64,000 nt of DNA from NCBI RefSeq assembly GCF_014836875.1, contig NZ_JACSQC010000002.1, forward strand, positions 388,834-452,833, in the 5' to 3' direction. The notes below the pieces were generated by a model that saw nothing but the letters and a program-made list of their open reading frames with translations, had not been told where the DNA came from and searched no databases. The stretch comes from Arthrobacter pullicola (GTDB lineage Bacteria; Actinomycetota; Actinomycetes; Actinomycetales; Micrococcaceae). Shown here in pieces: positions 1 through 9,256 of this stretch. The position numbers were made by a program, and so were the translations under genes. Position 1 is the stretch's first letter. Each line of letters opens with the position of its first letter.

Positions 1-2
1 CG

Positions 3-377
3 AAGTTACCAGCAGGCACGCTCTACCGCGGCCGCGAAGGCCAGTGGTCCTGGGTTGCCCATCGGATTACTGGCGTGGTGATCTTCTTCTTCCTTTTGGT
101 CCATGTCTTGGATACCTCGTTGGTGCGCGTTTCACCCGAGGCCTACAACGTGGTCATCGGAGCGTACAAGAACCCCATTATGGGTATCGGTGAGCTCGGC
201 CTGGTCGCCGCCATCGTGTTCCACGCCTTTAACGGCATCCGGGTCATTCTTATCGACTTCTGGAAGAAGGGCCCCAAGTACCAGCGTCAGCTGCTGTGGG
301 GCGTGGTCGGCCTGTGGGCTGTGACCATGATCGGCTTCTCCATTCGCCACATTCCCATCATTCTCGGGGGTCACTAA
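3..377 (+). CDS. sdhC: Succinate dehydrogenase cytochrome b subunit (partial, 5' end outside window)
   Basis: Membrane-anchor subunit of complex II, which holds haem b and passes electrons from the SdhAB arm to quinone. The frame is open from base 3, so the start lies outside the window; 124 residues are visible. They include a WVAHRITG stretch, the SdhC family signature, and three hydrophobic segments. The His in FHAFNG is the probable axial haem ligand. The gene stops 3 bases before sdhD and opens the sdhCDAB operon. The family is certain from context; the missing N-terminus cannot be judged. Confidence 0.93.
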   Translation, partial: KLPAGTLYRGREGQWSWVAHRITGVVIFFFLLVHVLDTSLVRVSPEAYNVVIGAYKNPIMGIGELGLVAAIVFHAFNGIRVILIDFWKKGPKYQRQLLWGVVGLWAVTMIGFSIRHIPIILGGH

Positions 378-380
378 ACC

Positions 381-845
381 ATGAGCACGCCTATTGAAGC
401 CCCCCGGGCCGGACGCATTTCACCCAAGTACACCCGCAGCAAGTCGGGGAAGGGCAACTTCGAGATGTTCGCATGGCTGTTCATGCGCATTTCCGGTGCA
501 CTCCTCGTGGTCCTGATCTTCACCCACCTCATCATGAACCTGGTTCTCGGTGACGGCATCAAGGCCATCGACTTCGGCTTCGTTGCCGGCAAGTGGGCCT
601 CTCCGCTGTGGCAGGTCTGGGACCTGGTCATGCTGTGGCTCGCCATGCTCCACGGAACCAACGGTGTCCGGACGATCATCAACGATTACGCCGAGAAGAA
701 CTCCACCCGGATGTGGCTTAAGACGGTCCTCTACGCCGCCACGGTTGTCATCATCGTCCTCGGCACACTCGTCATCTTCACGTTCGATCCGTGCCCGGCC
801 AACGCCACACTGGACCAGCTGCCGTCCTTCTGCCCGGCCCCGTAG
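381..845 (+). CDS. sdhD: Succinate dehydrogenase hydrophobic anchor subunit
   Basis: Second membrane anchor of complex II, 154 residues. Three hydrophobic stretches are visible (roughly 30-52, 70-95 and 115-140), with His in IFTHLIMN and LHGTNG placed where the family binds haem and quinone. The N-terminus is basic and proline-rich, as in other actinobacterial SdhD proteins. The ATG lies 3 bases after the sdhC stop, implying translational coupling. A 63-base gap with an AGAAAGAG ribosome site separates it from sdhA. Assignment rests on hydrophobic pattern plus operon position, since this subunit is poorly conserved. Confidence 0.93.
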   Translation: MSTPIEAPRAGRISPKYTRSKSGKGNFEMFAWLFMRISGALLVVLIFTHLIMNLVLGDGIKAIDFGFVAGKWASPLWQVWDLVMLWLAMLHGTNGVRTIINDYAEKNSTRMWLKTVLYAATVVIIVLGTLVIFTFDPCPANATLDQLPSFCPAP

Positions 846-908
846 CCCGGAGCGGCACCGCAGCACTCCCCTGAGTAACACACAGTTTCAACAGAAAGAG
901 CATCTGGT

Positions 909-2675
909 ATGCAGGTCCATAAGTACGACGTCGTCATTGTCGGCGCCGGCGGCGCCGGTATGCGTGCCGCCATCGAATCCGGGCAGCGCGCGCGGACGGC
1001 GGTACTGACCAAGCTGTACCCGACCCGCTCCCACACGGGCGCGGCACAGGGCGGCATGTGCGCAGCACTGGCCAACGTAGAAGAAGACAACTGGGAATGG
1101 CACACCTTTGACACGGTCAAGGGCGGCGACTACCTGGTTGACCAGGACGCAGCCGAGGTTATGGCCAAGGAGGCCATTGACGCGGTGCTGGACCTGGAAA
1201 AGATGGGCCTGCCGTTCAACCGCACGCCCGAAGGCCGCATTGACCAGCGCCGTTTCGGCGGCCACACCCGTGACCATGGCAAGGCTCCGGTCCGCCGTGC
1301 CTGCTATGCAGCCGACCGCACCGGACACATGATCCTGCAGACGCTGTACCAAAACTGCGTCAAGCACAACGTTGAGTTCTACAACGAGTACTACGTTCTG
1401 GACCTCCTGACTGTCACCGACGCCTTCGGGCAGAAGCGCGTGGCCGGCGTCGTCTCCTACGACCTCGCCACCGGCGAACTGCACGTTTTCCAGGCCAAGT
1501 CGGTGGTCTTCGCCTCCGGTGGTGCCGGCAAGGTCTTCAAGACGACTTCCAACGCCCACACCCTCACCGGTGACGGCATGGGAATCGCCTTCCGCAAGGG
1601 CATCCCCCTGGAAGACATGGAATTCATCCAGTTCCACCCGACCGGCCTGGCCGGTCTGGGCATCCTGCTCTCCGAGGCAGCCCGCGGCGAAGGCGCCATC
1701 CTGCGCAACTCCGAAGGTGAGCGCTTCATGGAGCGCTACGCCCCGACCATTAAAGACCTGGCGCCGCGTGACATCGTGGCCCGCTCGATGGCGAACGAGG
1801 TCCGTGAAGGCCGCGGCTGCGGCCCGAACAAGGATTACGTCCTCCTGGACCTGACCCACCTGGAGCCGGCACACATCGATGCCAAGCTTCCGGACATCAC
1901 GGAGTTCGCCCGGACCTACCTGGGCGTGGAACCGTACACCGAGCCGGTCCCCGTCTTCCCGACCGCGCACTACGTCATGGGCGGTATCCCGACCAACATC
2001 AAGGCCGAGGTCCTCCAGGACAACGAGACCGTTATCCCGGGCCTCTACGCTGCCGGCGAGGTCGCCTGCGTATCCGTCCACGGCTCCAACCGCCTGGGCA
2101 CCAACTCGCTGCTGGACATCAACGTCTTCGGCAAGCGTGCAGGCATCTACGCCGCCGAGTACGCACTGCAGGCCGACTTCGTCGACCTGCCGGAGGACCC
2201 GGAAGCTGACACCATCGCCCTGCTCGACGTCGTCCGCAATTCCGAGGGAACCGAGCGGGTCTCGGAGATCCGCCGCGACCTTCAGAACACCATGGACGCG
2301 AACATGCAGGTGTTCCGTACGGCGGAGACCATCAACCAGGTGCTTTCCGACATCGCGGACCTCGAAGAGCGCTACAAGAAGATCAACGTCCAGGACAAGG
2401 GCAAGCGCTTCAACCTTGACCTGCTCGAGGCCGTGGAGCTGGGCTTCCTGCTCGAACTGGCCAAGGTCATGACGGTTGCGGCACTGCACCGCGAGGAATC
2501 GCGCGGCGGTCACTTCCGTGAGGACTTCCCGGAGCGCAATGACGAGAAGTTCATGCTGCACTCCATGGCCTACAAGGTCGATGAAGCGGACAACGCCGAG
2601 CACACCGCCGGCATCCGGCTCGATACCAAGCCGGTTATTTTCACGCGCTACGAGCCGATGGTGAGGAAGTACTAA
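909..2675 (+). CDS. sdhA: Succinate dehydrogenase flavoprotein subunit
   Basis: Oxidises succinate to fumarate in the TCA cycle, delivering electrons to the SdhB iron-sulfur centres on the cytoplasmic side of the membrane. The 588-residue length is normal. The dinucleotide-binding loop GAGGAG lies at residues 12-17. His42 in SHTGAAQGG is the residue that carries covalent FAD in this family. The catalytic region TRDHGKAP and the [13 protein letters not shown] stretch with the active-site Arg are intact. The stop overlaps the sdhB start by one base (TAATG), so the two catalytic subunits are translated together. No irregularity seen. Confidence 0.98.
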   Translation: MQVHKYDVVIVGAGGAGMRAAIESGQRARTAVLTKLYPTRSHTGAAQGGMCAALANVEEDNWEWHTFDTVKGGDYLVDQDAAEVMAKEAIDAVLDLEKMGLPFNRTPEGRIDQRRFGGHTRDHGKAPVRRACYAADRTGHMILQTLYQNCVKHNVEFYNEYYVLDLLTVTDAFGQKRVAGVVSYDLATGELHVFQAKSVVFASGGAGKVFKTTSNAHTLTGDGMGIAFRKGIPLEDMEFIQFHPTGLAGLGILLSEAARGEGAILRNSEGERFMERYAPTIKDLAPRDIVARSMANEVREGRGCGPNKDYVLLDLTHLEPAHIDAKLPDITEFARTYLGVEPYTEPVPVFPTAHYVMGGIPTNIKAEVLQDNETVIPGLYAAGEVACVSVHGSNRLGTNSLLDINVFGKRAGIYAAEYALQADFVDLPEDPEADTIALLDVVRNSEGTERVSEIRRDLQNTMDANMQVFRTAETINQVLSDIADLEERYKKINVQDKGKRFNLDLLEAVELGFLLELAKVMTVAALHREESRGGHFREDFPERNDEKFMLHSMAYKVDEADNAEHTAGIRLDTKPVIFTRYEPMVRKY

Positions 2676-3451
2676 TGTCAACGGAAATTGCCGAGCCGGC
2701 CTCGAAGGTCGATCTGGCCGAATCCAGCGCCAACGAAATCCCCTCCTTCGACATCACGCTGAAGGTGCGCCGCTACAACCCCGAGGTCTCCGATGAGGCG
2801 CACTGGGATGAGTGGGTCCTCACCATGTACGGCACCGACCGCGTGCTCGACGCACTGCACAAGGTCAAGTGGGAGCACGACGGCTCCGTCTCCTTCCGCC
2901 GCTCCTGCGCCCACGGCGTCTGCGGGTCCGATGCCATGCGCATCAACGGCCGCAACCGCCTGGCCTGCAAAACGCTGCTCAAGGACCTGGACACGTCCAA
3001 GCCCATCCTGGTGGAACCCATCAAGGGCCTCCCCGTGGAGAAGGACCTGATCGTGGACATGGAACCGTTCTTCCAGTCCTACCGCGAGATCATGCCCTTC
3101 CTCGTGTCCAAGGGCCACGAGCCGACGAAGGAGCGCCTGCAGTCCGCTGAGGACCGTGAGCGGTTCGATGACACCACCAAGTGCATCCTGTGCGCTGCGT
3201 GCACGTCCTCCTGCCCGGTGTTCTGGACTGATGGCCAGTACTTCGGTCCGGCGGCCATTGTGAACGCTCACCGCTTCATCTTCGACTCGCGTGACGACGC
3301 CGGTGACATGCGCCTGGAGATCCTGAACGACAAGGAAGGTGTGTGGCGCTGCCGCACCACCTTCAACTGTTCGGAAGCATGCCCGCGCGGCATCCAGGTC
3401 ACGAAGGCGATCTCAGAGGTCAAGCAGGCCATCCTGAACCGCTCCATCTAA
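2675..3451 (+). CDS. sdhB: Succinate dehydrogenase iron-sulfur subunit
   Basis: Electron-transfer subunit linking SdhA to the membrane quinone site; 258 residues, normal length. An N-terminal plant-type ferredoxin domain carries the 2Fe-2S ligands in SCAHGVCGSDAM and a later Cys in RLACKT. A C-terminal domain carries CILCAACTSSCP and CRTTFNCSEACP, which together bind the 4Fe-4S and 3Fe-4S clusters. It is the last gene of the operon; a strong intrinsic terminator begins 29 bases after its stop. All cluster ligands expected for the family are present. Confidence 0.98.
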   Translation: MSTEIAEPASKVDLAESSANEIPSFDITLKVRRYNPEVSDEAHWDEWVLTMYGTDRVLDALHKVKWEHDGSVSFRRSCAHGVCGSDAMRINGRNRLACKTLLKDLDTSKPILVEPIKGLPVEKDLIVDMEPFFQSYREIMPFLVSKGHEPTKERLQSAEDRERFDDTTKCILCAACTSSCPVFWTDGQYFGPAAIVNAHRFIFDSRDDAGDMRLEILNDKEGVWRCRTTFNCSEACPRGIQVTKAISEVKQAILNRSI

Positions 3452-3480
3452 GCGGCACAGCTAAGCCAGCAGCAACCAAA

Positions 3481-3520
3481 GACAGCGGCCCCGGTATTCT
3501 TCCGGGGCCGCTGTCTTTTT
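3481..3520 (+). terminator. Rho-independent terminator of the sdhCDAB operon
   Basis: A 14-bp perfect GC-rich stem (3481-3494 with 3502-3515), a 7-base loop and a run of five T. It lies 29 bases after the sdhB stop and is the clearest terminator in the window. Confidence 0.95.
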
Positions 3521-3560
3521 GCTTTCCGCTGTCTTTTTGCTTTCCCCTGTCTTTTGCTTT
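3508..3560 (+). repeat. 18-bp tandem repeat built from the terminator tail
   Basis: The 18-bp unit CCGCTGTCTTTTTGCTTT occurs at 3508-3525 and identically at 3526-3543, followed by a 17-bp variant at 3544-3560 and a further partial copy (CCGCTGTCC). The first unit is the last part of the terminator 3' arm plus its T tract, so the tail of the terminator has been tandemly copied. Confidence 0.85.
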
Positions 3561-3636
3561 TCCGCTGTCCAGCCGCTCTTCGCCGGGTGCTTTCCGCCCC
3601 CTGCGCCCGCTTTTCTGCACCCCTAAGCCGAACGGC

Positions 3637-3648
3637 TAGGGTTTATTC
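3637..3648 (+). promoter_or_regulatory. Leaderless-type promoter -10 box
   Basis: TAGGGT at 3637-3642 followed by exactly 6 bases and the ATG of the hydrolase gene. No ribosome-binding site precedes the ATG. In actinobacteria this spacing places the transcription start on the start codon (leaderless mRNA). Inferred from sequence only. Confidence 0.6.
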
Positions 3649-4485
3649 ATGCCCGAGTTCGAATCCGTTTCCTTTCCCGGTGCCAACGGCACCACGCTGG
3701 CCGGAACACTGGACATCCCGGATGGTGCCGCCCTTGGCTGGGCAGTGTTCTGCCACGGCTTCGCCCTGGGGAAAAACAGCGCGGCTGCTTCCCGCATCTC
3801 CAAAAGGCTGTCGGAGTTGGGCATCGGTGTCCTGCGTTATGACGCCGCTGGGCTCGGCCGCTCAACCGGCACCTGGGAAGACGGATCCTTCAGCACCAAG
3901 GTCGCGGACCTTCTCAACGCAGTGGACTACCTGAGGTCACGGGACCGCTCCCCCACCCTCCTGCTGGGCCATTCCCTCGGCGGAGCAGCTGCACTGGCCG
4001 CAGCCGCCAACATCCCGGAACTTGCCGCCCTGGTGACGATTGCGGCGCCGTTCCGCCCCGCCCACGTGCTGCACCTCTTCGAAGACGAGCTGGAGACTAT
4101 TGCCCGTCAGGGGCACGCAGCCGTCGTACTGGGCGGGCGTACCCTGACCATCCGCCAGGAACTCGTGGAAGACCTGCGCAGCCATGATCTGGCCGGTTGT
4201 ATCAGCGGCCTCGGCGTTCCGCTGCTGGTCATGCATTCGCCACAGGATGGGACAGTGGACGTGGAGAATGCTGCCGAGATCTTTCTGGCAGCCCGTTCGC
4301 CGCGGAGTTTCGTATCCCTCGAGGGAGCGAACCATCTGATGCCGGACCGGGAGCAGACAACCCGCGCCGCAGACATCATCGCGGCATGGTCACGCATCTA
4401 TCTGCAGCAGGCAGGGACGGGTCAGCCGGGCAAGGGCAGCCGGGCGGCGGAGGCAGGGACGGAAGGCTCAGGCGGAGACGCCTAG
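3649..4485 (+). CDS. Alpha/beta hydrolase
   Basis: Serine hydrolase of the alpha/beta fold, 278 residues, no signal peptide, so cytoplasmic. Oxyanion-hole region VFCHGFALGK, nucleophile elbow GHSLGG (Ser109), an acidic residue in HSPQDGTVD and the His of GANHLMPD form a complete triad. It resembles the hydrolase half of hydrolase/OsmC fusion proteins, but no OsmC domain follows; the C-terminus instead ends in a Gly/Ser-rich tail. Substrate unknown. The ATG is set by a leaderless promoter box. Its 3' end overlaps the converging RNA-ligase-like gene by 4 bases. Confidence 0.85.
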   Translation: MPEFESVSFPGANGTTLAGTLDIPDGAALGWAVFCHGFALGKNSAAASRISKRLSELGIGVLRYDAAGLGRSTGTWEDGSFSTKVADLLNAVDYLRSRDRSPTLLLGHSLGGAAALAAAANIPELAALVTIAAPFRPAHVLHLFEDELETIARQGHAAVVLGGRTLTIRQELVEDLRSHDLAGCISGLGVPLLVMHSPQDGTVDVENAAEIFLAARSPRSFVSLEGANHLMPDREQTTRAADIIAAWSRIYLQQAGTGQPGKGSRAAEAGTEGSGGDA

Positions 4486-5063
4486 CCTCCGAGTGCCAGT
4501 TCTTCGCGGAGGATCCAGAGCCCCTGCGCGTCGTGTTCGAAGACTCCGATCCGGTCCACCGTGAAACTCGCCTCATATCCGCTAAGCGAGGTAAGGGCTT
4601 CATCCATGCCCGCTTCACTGACATCGTGGGCCACCGTGACGTGCGGGTGGTAGGGGTAGGGAGTTTTGTGCTCCAACGGCCCGCGCTGCAGCTCGCGGTG
4701 CAGGAGTGAGCATTCCTCGAACCCTTCCGCCACGTTGAGGTACACAACGGGTGTGACCGGCCGGAACGAGGAGGTGCCGCGCAGGGTCACGGTGAAAGGG
4801 CGGTGCGCCGCGGTGACCTGCCGGACGTGGCGGAGCGCAGACGGCCAGTCCGACGCCGGAGTGGTGGTCACAAGGGTGATGTGGGCCGGAATCACGGAAG
4901 CCATCGGATCCCCAAAGGACGCACGGGCCCGCCTCAGTTCGGAGGCCATCGGTTCAGGAACCGGGATCACGATCCCGACCTGGCACGGCGTTTCGGGCGG
5001 CCTGCCGCTCCCGGCGCGCGTAGCACCGGTTGAAATCTGCACCGTCGAGTTCGAGTAGCCCAT
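4482..5063 (-). CDS. 2'-5' RNA ligase family protein (2H phosphoesterase)
   Basis: A 193-residue protein of the 2H phosphoesterase superfamily, which cleaves or joins 2',3'-cyclic or 2'-5' phosphodiester bonds in RNA or small nucleotides. The two defining H-x-T motifs are AHITLV (about residue 61) and PHVTVAH (about residue 141). It begins 5 bases after the trpS stop on the same strand, so it is probably co-transcribed with trpS. This suggests, without proving, a tRNA-related role. The first 25 residues are Ser/Thr/Gly-rich and look dispensable, so a later start is possible. Confidence 0.82.
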   Translation of the reverse strand: MGYSNSTVQISTGATRAGSGRPPETPCQVGIVIPVPEPMASELRRARASFGDPMASVIPAHITLVTTTPASDWPSALRHVRQVTAAHRPFTVTLRGTSSFRPVTPVVYLNVAEGFEECSLLHRELQRGPLEHKTPYPYHPHVTVAHDVSEAGMDEALTSLSGYEASFTVDRIGVFEHDAQGLWILREELALGG

Positions 5064-5068
5064 AGGAT

Positions 5069-6115
<1,047 letters not shown>

Positions 6116-6122
6116 TCAAACC

Positions 6123-6989
6123 TTAGAACTGGTAGTCGACCACAACGGGGGCGTGGTCCGAGAATCGGGCATCGTAGGTGGCGGCACGGTCGACGACGGC
6201 GTGAACGGCACGCTCCGCAAGACCGGGGGTGGCCATGTGGTAATCAATGCGCCAGCCGGCGTCGTTGTCGAAGGCCTGGCCTCGCCAGGACCACCAGGTG
6301 TACGGCCCGGCGACCTCGCCGGCAAGCTTCCGGGCGACGTCGACGTAGCCGATCTCCTCGCCGAGGAACCGGTCGAAGTAGGCGCGTTCCTCCGGCAGGA
6401 AGCCGGCGCGCTTGACGTTGCCCTTCCAGTTCTTGATGTCCAGGGTGGTGTGACCCACGTTCAGGTCGCCGACGATCAGCGCGTAATCGCTGGTGGCGGC
6501 CAGTACGGGCAGCCGCGCCGCCATCACATCCAGGAAGCGGTACTTATCCTCCTGTTTGGGGGTTCCGGCTTCGCCCGAGTGCACGTAGGCGCTTACCACC
6601 GTCAGCAGTTTCTCCTCGCCGTCCACCGGCACCTTGAAGTCTGCTTCCACCCAGCGTCCGGACAGGGCGAAGTACTCGTCGCCGATGTGTTCGCGTACGG
6701 CAACCGGCTCCTGCCGGGAAGCAATCGCCACGCCGGCACGGCCCTTGGCCTCGGCTTCGGCATGGAGGATGTGCCATTCGCCGCCGAGCAGCTCACGGAC
6801 AATCTTGTCCGGCGCACGCACCTCCTGCAGGCAGAGGATGTCGATGTTCCGCTCCGCCAGCCAATCGGCCATGCCGCGCTTGTACGCGGCGCGGATTCCG
6901 TTGACGTTGACCGTCGCGATTCTCAGTGTTCCCAGTGCCGATGCGGGGCTGGGCTCCCCTGCAGATGCCATGCTCACGCCAATAACCAT
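6123..6989 (-). CDS. xthA: Exodeoxyribonuclease III
   Basis: AP endonuclease and 3'-5' exonuclease of base-excision repair (EEP superfamily), 288 residues. Family motifs run in order: TVNVNGIRAA, CLQEVRAP with the metal-binding Glu, GDLNVGHTTLDIKN with catalytic Asp and Asn, and SDHAPVVVDY with the catalytic Asp-His. The first 20 residues before LRIATVNVNG are not conserved. An alternative ATG 18 bases downstream (6971) would remove six of them. It is upstream of trpS on the same strand. Confidence 0.93.
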   Translation of the reverse strand: MVIGVSMASAGEPSPASALGTLRIATVNVNGIRAAYKRGMADWLAERNIDILCLQEVRAPDKIVRELLGGEWHILHAEAEAKGRAGVAIASRQEPVAVREHIGDEYFALSGRWVEADFKVPVDGEEKLLTVVSAYVHSGEAGTPKQEDKYRFLDVMAARLPVLAATSDYALIVGDLNVGHTTLDIKNWKGNVKRAGFLPEERAYFDRFLGEEIGYVDVARKLAGEVAGPYTWWSWRGQAFDNDAGWRIDYHMATPGLAERAVHAVVDRAATYDARFSDHAPVVVDYQF

Positions 6990-7067
6990 ACCCCTCGGTA
7001 GCTTTCGGGTTCATCCTGCCGGTATGCCCCGCCAAAGGGCATGCGGCCAGGATGAGTAATGCGCGGA

Positions 7068-7580
7068 TCAGTCGACGAGCGTGCCCTCGACCGGGCCGCC
7101 GTCGTCCTTCTTCATCATGCCGCGGGCATTGTGCGCGGTGATTTCGATCGTCTCGATCGCCCTCTCCACCTGGCCCTCGTCACTGCCGAGGTTCTCGCGG
7201 ATCACCCGGGACTGCACCTGGATGATCTTGAAGCTGTGGTCCAGCTTCTGGTCGCGCATGGTGGTTGCCTCATCCATCACCTGTACAGACGGAGCTCCGC
7301 CAGCTGCACGGTTCAGCGAGTCCTGGGCTTCTGCCAGCTTCGCGCCGGCCTTCCGGGCCGCGCCGCGGATGCTGAAGACCACAAAGGCGAACAGGAGCAG
7401 CCATCCGAGGGATATAATCACCACCAGCCAGCCAACGACGTCGTTCTCATTGGCGGCGAAGATCACGGCCACGATGAACACAAACACCATAAGAGTGGTG
7501 CCGATGGTGGCCATCTTGCGGCTGATTCCCCTGCCGGGGCTGGATGCTGGCGGCGTTTTGCCGTTAGGGATGGACTGCAT
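7068..7580 (-). CDS. Small membrane protein of unknown function
   Basis: 170 residues; I do not recognise a named family. A short basic N-terminus is followed by two closely spaced membrane helices (about 24-42 and 48-70), then an Ala/Lys-rich segment and a hydrophilic C-terminal half with coiled-coil character (residues 75-150). The topology fits a two-helix hairpin anchor with a cytoplasmic tail. A GAGAG ribosome site lies 9 bases before the ATG. The gene stands alone, with 78 bases to xthA. Codon use is like its neighbours. Confidence 0.75.
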   Translation of the reverse strand: MQSIPNGKTPPASSPGRGISRKMATIGTTLMVFVFIVAVIFAANENDVVGWLVVIISLGWLLLFAFVVFSIRGAARKAGAKLAEAQDSLNRAAGGAPSVQVMDEATTMRDQKLDHSFKIIQVQSRVIRENLGSDEGQVERAIETIEITAHNARGMMKKDDGGPVEGTLVD

Positions 7581-7717
7581 GGATATATTCTCTCAAAAAT
7601 TCATGCGGATCGATTCCGCTTACCCCCACGGCGAAACCGGGAGCCGTGGAATGGTGTGATTACGGTTGCGCAGGCCCTGCGGCGGCCGGCGGCGGACCAG
7701 GCGGGGAGGCTGATGCC

Positions 7718-8236
7718 ATGGAGATCCACGTAGTCACCGGTGACATCACCCGGCGGTCCGTGGACGCCATTGTCAACGCGGCGAACTCCTCCCTGCTTGG
7801 GGGCGGCGGTGTCGACGGTGCGATCCACAGGGCCGCCGGACCGGAACTGCTCGAGGCGTGCCGGGCCCTGCGGGCGGGCGCCTACCGGGACGGACTGGCA
7901 GTAGGCCAGGCTGTCGCCACGGAGGGTTTTGCCTTACCGGCGCGCTGGGTGATCCACACCGTTGGCCCCAATGCGCACGCCGGCCAAACAGATCCCGGCC
8001 TGCTCGAAGCGGCGTTCCGCAACAGCCTGGACATGGCGGTCTCTCTGGGGGCGGCATCCGTTGCCTTCCCGGCCATCAGCGCCGGTGTCTACGGGTGGGA
8101 GCCCGCAACCGTGGCGGAGATTGCGGTCCGGACCATCCGGAAGCATCCCGGGACGGGGATCCACACGGTCGAGTTCGTCCTGTTCAACGACGCCGTAACC
8201 CGGGTCTTCCGCTCGGCGCTGGACGCTGGAGACTGA
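7718..8236 (+). CDS. Macro domain protein (ADP-ribose / O-acetyl-ADP-ribose hydrolase-like)
   Basis: A single macro domain of 172 residues, the fold that binds ADP-ribose and often removes ADP-ribose or hydrolyses O-acetyl-ADP-ribose. GDITRRSVDAIVNAANSS, the glycine loop LGGGGVDGAIHRAAG and the second phosphate loop FPAISAGVYGW match the YmdB/MacroD type. I chose the ATG at 7718 because GGGGAGG precedes it and the conserved domain starts there; an upstream GTG at 7646 would add 24 non-conserved residues. No sirtuin or DraG partner is adjacent, so the role is probably general metabolite clean-up. Confidence 0.9.
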   Translation: MEIHVVTGDITRRSVDAIVNAANSSLLGGGGVDGAIHRAAGPELLEACRALRAGAYRDGLAVGQAVATEGFALPARWVIHTVGPNAHAGQTDPGLLEAAFRNSLDMAVSLGAASVAFPAISAGVYGWEPATVAEIAVRTIRKHPGTGIHTVEFVLFNDAVTRVFRSALDAGD

Positions 8237-8264
8237 TGAACGTTTACTGGGCGGTGAACGGGGC

Positions 8265-9131
8265 TTAGCCGAACGGGTTCCAGGCCGCCCCTGGAAAAAG
8301 CCCGGAAAGCCCAGCCCGCAGGATGAGGAAACCGACGATTCCCACCACCCACAGCACCGCCTCCCCGGAGACCCTGGACAGCCAGGCGCCAAGCCGTTCC
8401 AGCGGAGAATCCAGCAGCCGTCCCAGCAGCAGCCGGCCCGTCAGCAGGAGTCCTGCCGGCAGTAGCATCACCAGGCAGTAGAGTCCCAGGAGTCCGGCAG
8501 ATGCCTGCCACTCCGTGCCGGAACCGGTCAGCAGGCCTACAGCCGCGAGGTAGGGCAGCATGGTCGGCAGCTCGAGGAGACCGGCGAGCACAGCCAGGCC
8601 AAGCAGCCCACCGCGGGTGTCCAGTGCCCTGCCGATCCGATGCTGCCACCGGCGTTCGGTGGCTTCGGAGCGCTCGGCTGCTGCTGCTTTTGATCCGCTG
8701 GCCACGGCCGGGCTTCCCGAAACCGCGGTTGGGCTGGCGGTGGGTGGGGTGCCGGTGGCTGCGACTGTGGCGCTGCCTGCCGCTGGGACCTTTGTGCGGC
8801 TGGGTTTGGCGAGGCCGATTGAGTCCTTGAAAGACCAGATCAGCATGCCTGCCCCGGCCGCCACCATCACGGCCTGCACCGCCGGCAACTCCAGCACTGA
8901 CCCGATGCTGCCGCCGCCCAGGACACCGGCGATCCCGGTGGCCCCTGACAGCAGGACAAGCCCCACCAGGAAATAGAACACTCCGACCGCACCCAGGTAC
9001 ACGGCAACCTTCCCGCCGGTCCGGCGGGCGCCCGGGCGAAGGAGCAGCCACACAGGGATGACCAATGTGCCGATGCTGGTGCTGTCGATGAGCGCGAGAA
9101 TGGCCAGCTGGGCCAGGAGTTCCAAGGTCAT
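8265..9131 (-). CDS. GAP family (Sap-like) integral membrane protein
   Basis: A 288-residue polytopic protein with about six membrane helices, split by a hydrophilic Ala/Thr/Pro-rich cytoplasmic loop (about residues 100-150). It resembles the GAP family, related to the mycobacterial sulfolipid-1-addressing protein Sap that assists glycolipid export. The start is set at 9131, giving MTLELLAQLAIL, because upstream in-frame sequence is Arg/Pro-rich and overlaps the divergent kinase gene. Function here is unknown; neighbouring genes do not suggest glycolipid synthesis. Family assignment is by topology and remembered sequence. Confidence 0.7.
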   Translation of the reverse strand: MTLELLAQLAILALIDSTSIGTLVIPVWLLLRPGARRTGGKVAVYLGAVGVFYFLVGLVLLSGATGIAGVLGGGSIGSVLELPAVQAVMVAAGAGMLIWSFKDSIGLAKPSRTKVPAAGSATVAATGTPPTASPTAVSGSPAVASGSKAAAAERSEATERRWQHRIGRALDTRGGLLGLAVLAGLLELPTMLPYLAAVGLLTGSGTEWQASAGLLGLYCLVMLLPAGLLLTGRLLLGRLLDSPLERLGAWLSRVSGEAVLWVVGIVGFLILRAGLSGLFPGAAWNPFG

Positions 9132-9256
9132 GACCTCACTCTTCCGGGTGTCCCGGCAGCGGGCATCCGGCAGTCGGAGGAGCGGGGCCTCATCCTTTCG
9201 TCTCAGGCCGGTGCGGCCTGCTTGGCTGCGGTGGTCCGGGCCTTCAGGATGGAGGT

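Noticed and set aside
888-2681. Long minus-strand open frame (597 codons) opposite sdhA
   Set aside because: It mirrors sdhA codon by codon in a high-GC genome; its product has no recognisable domain, while sdhA is a complete enzyme.
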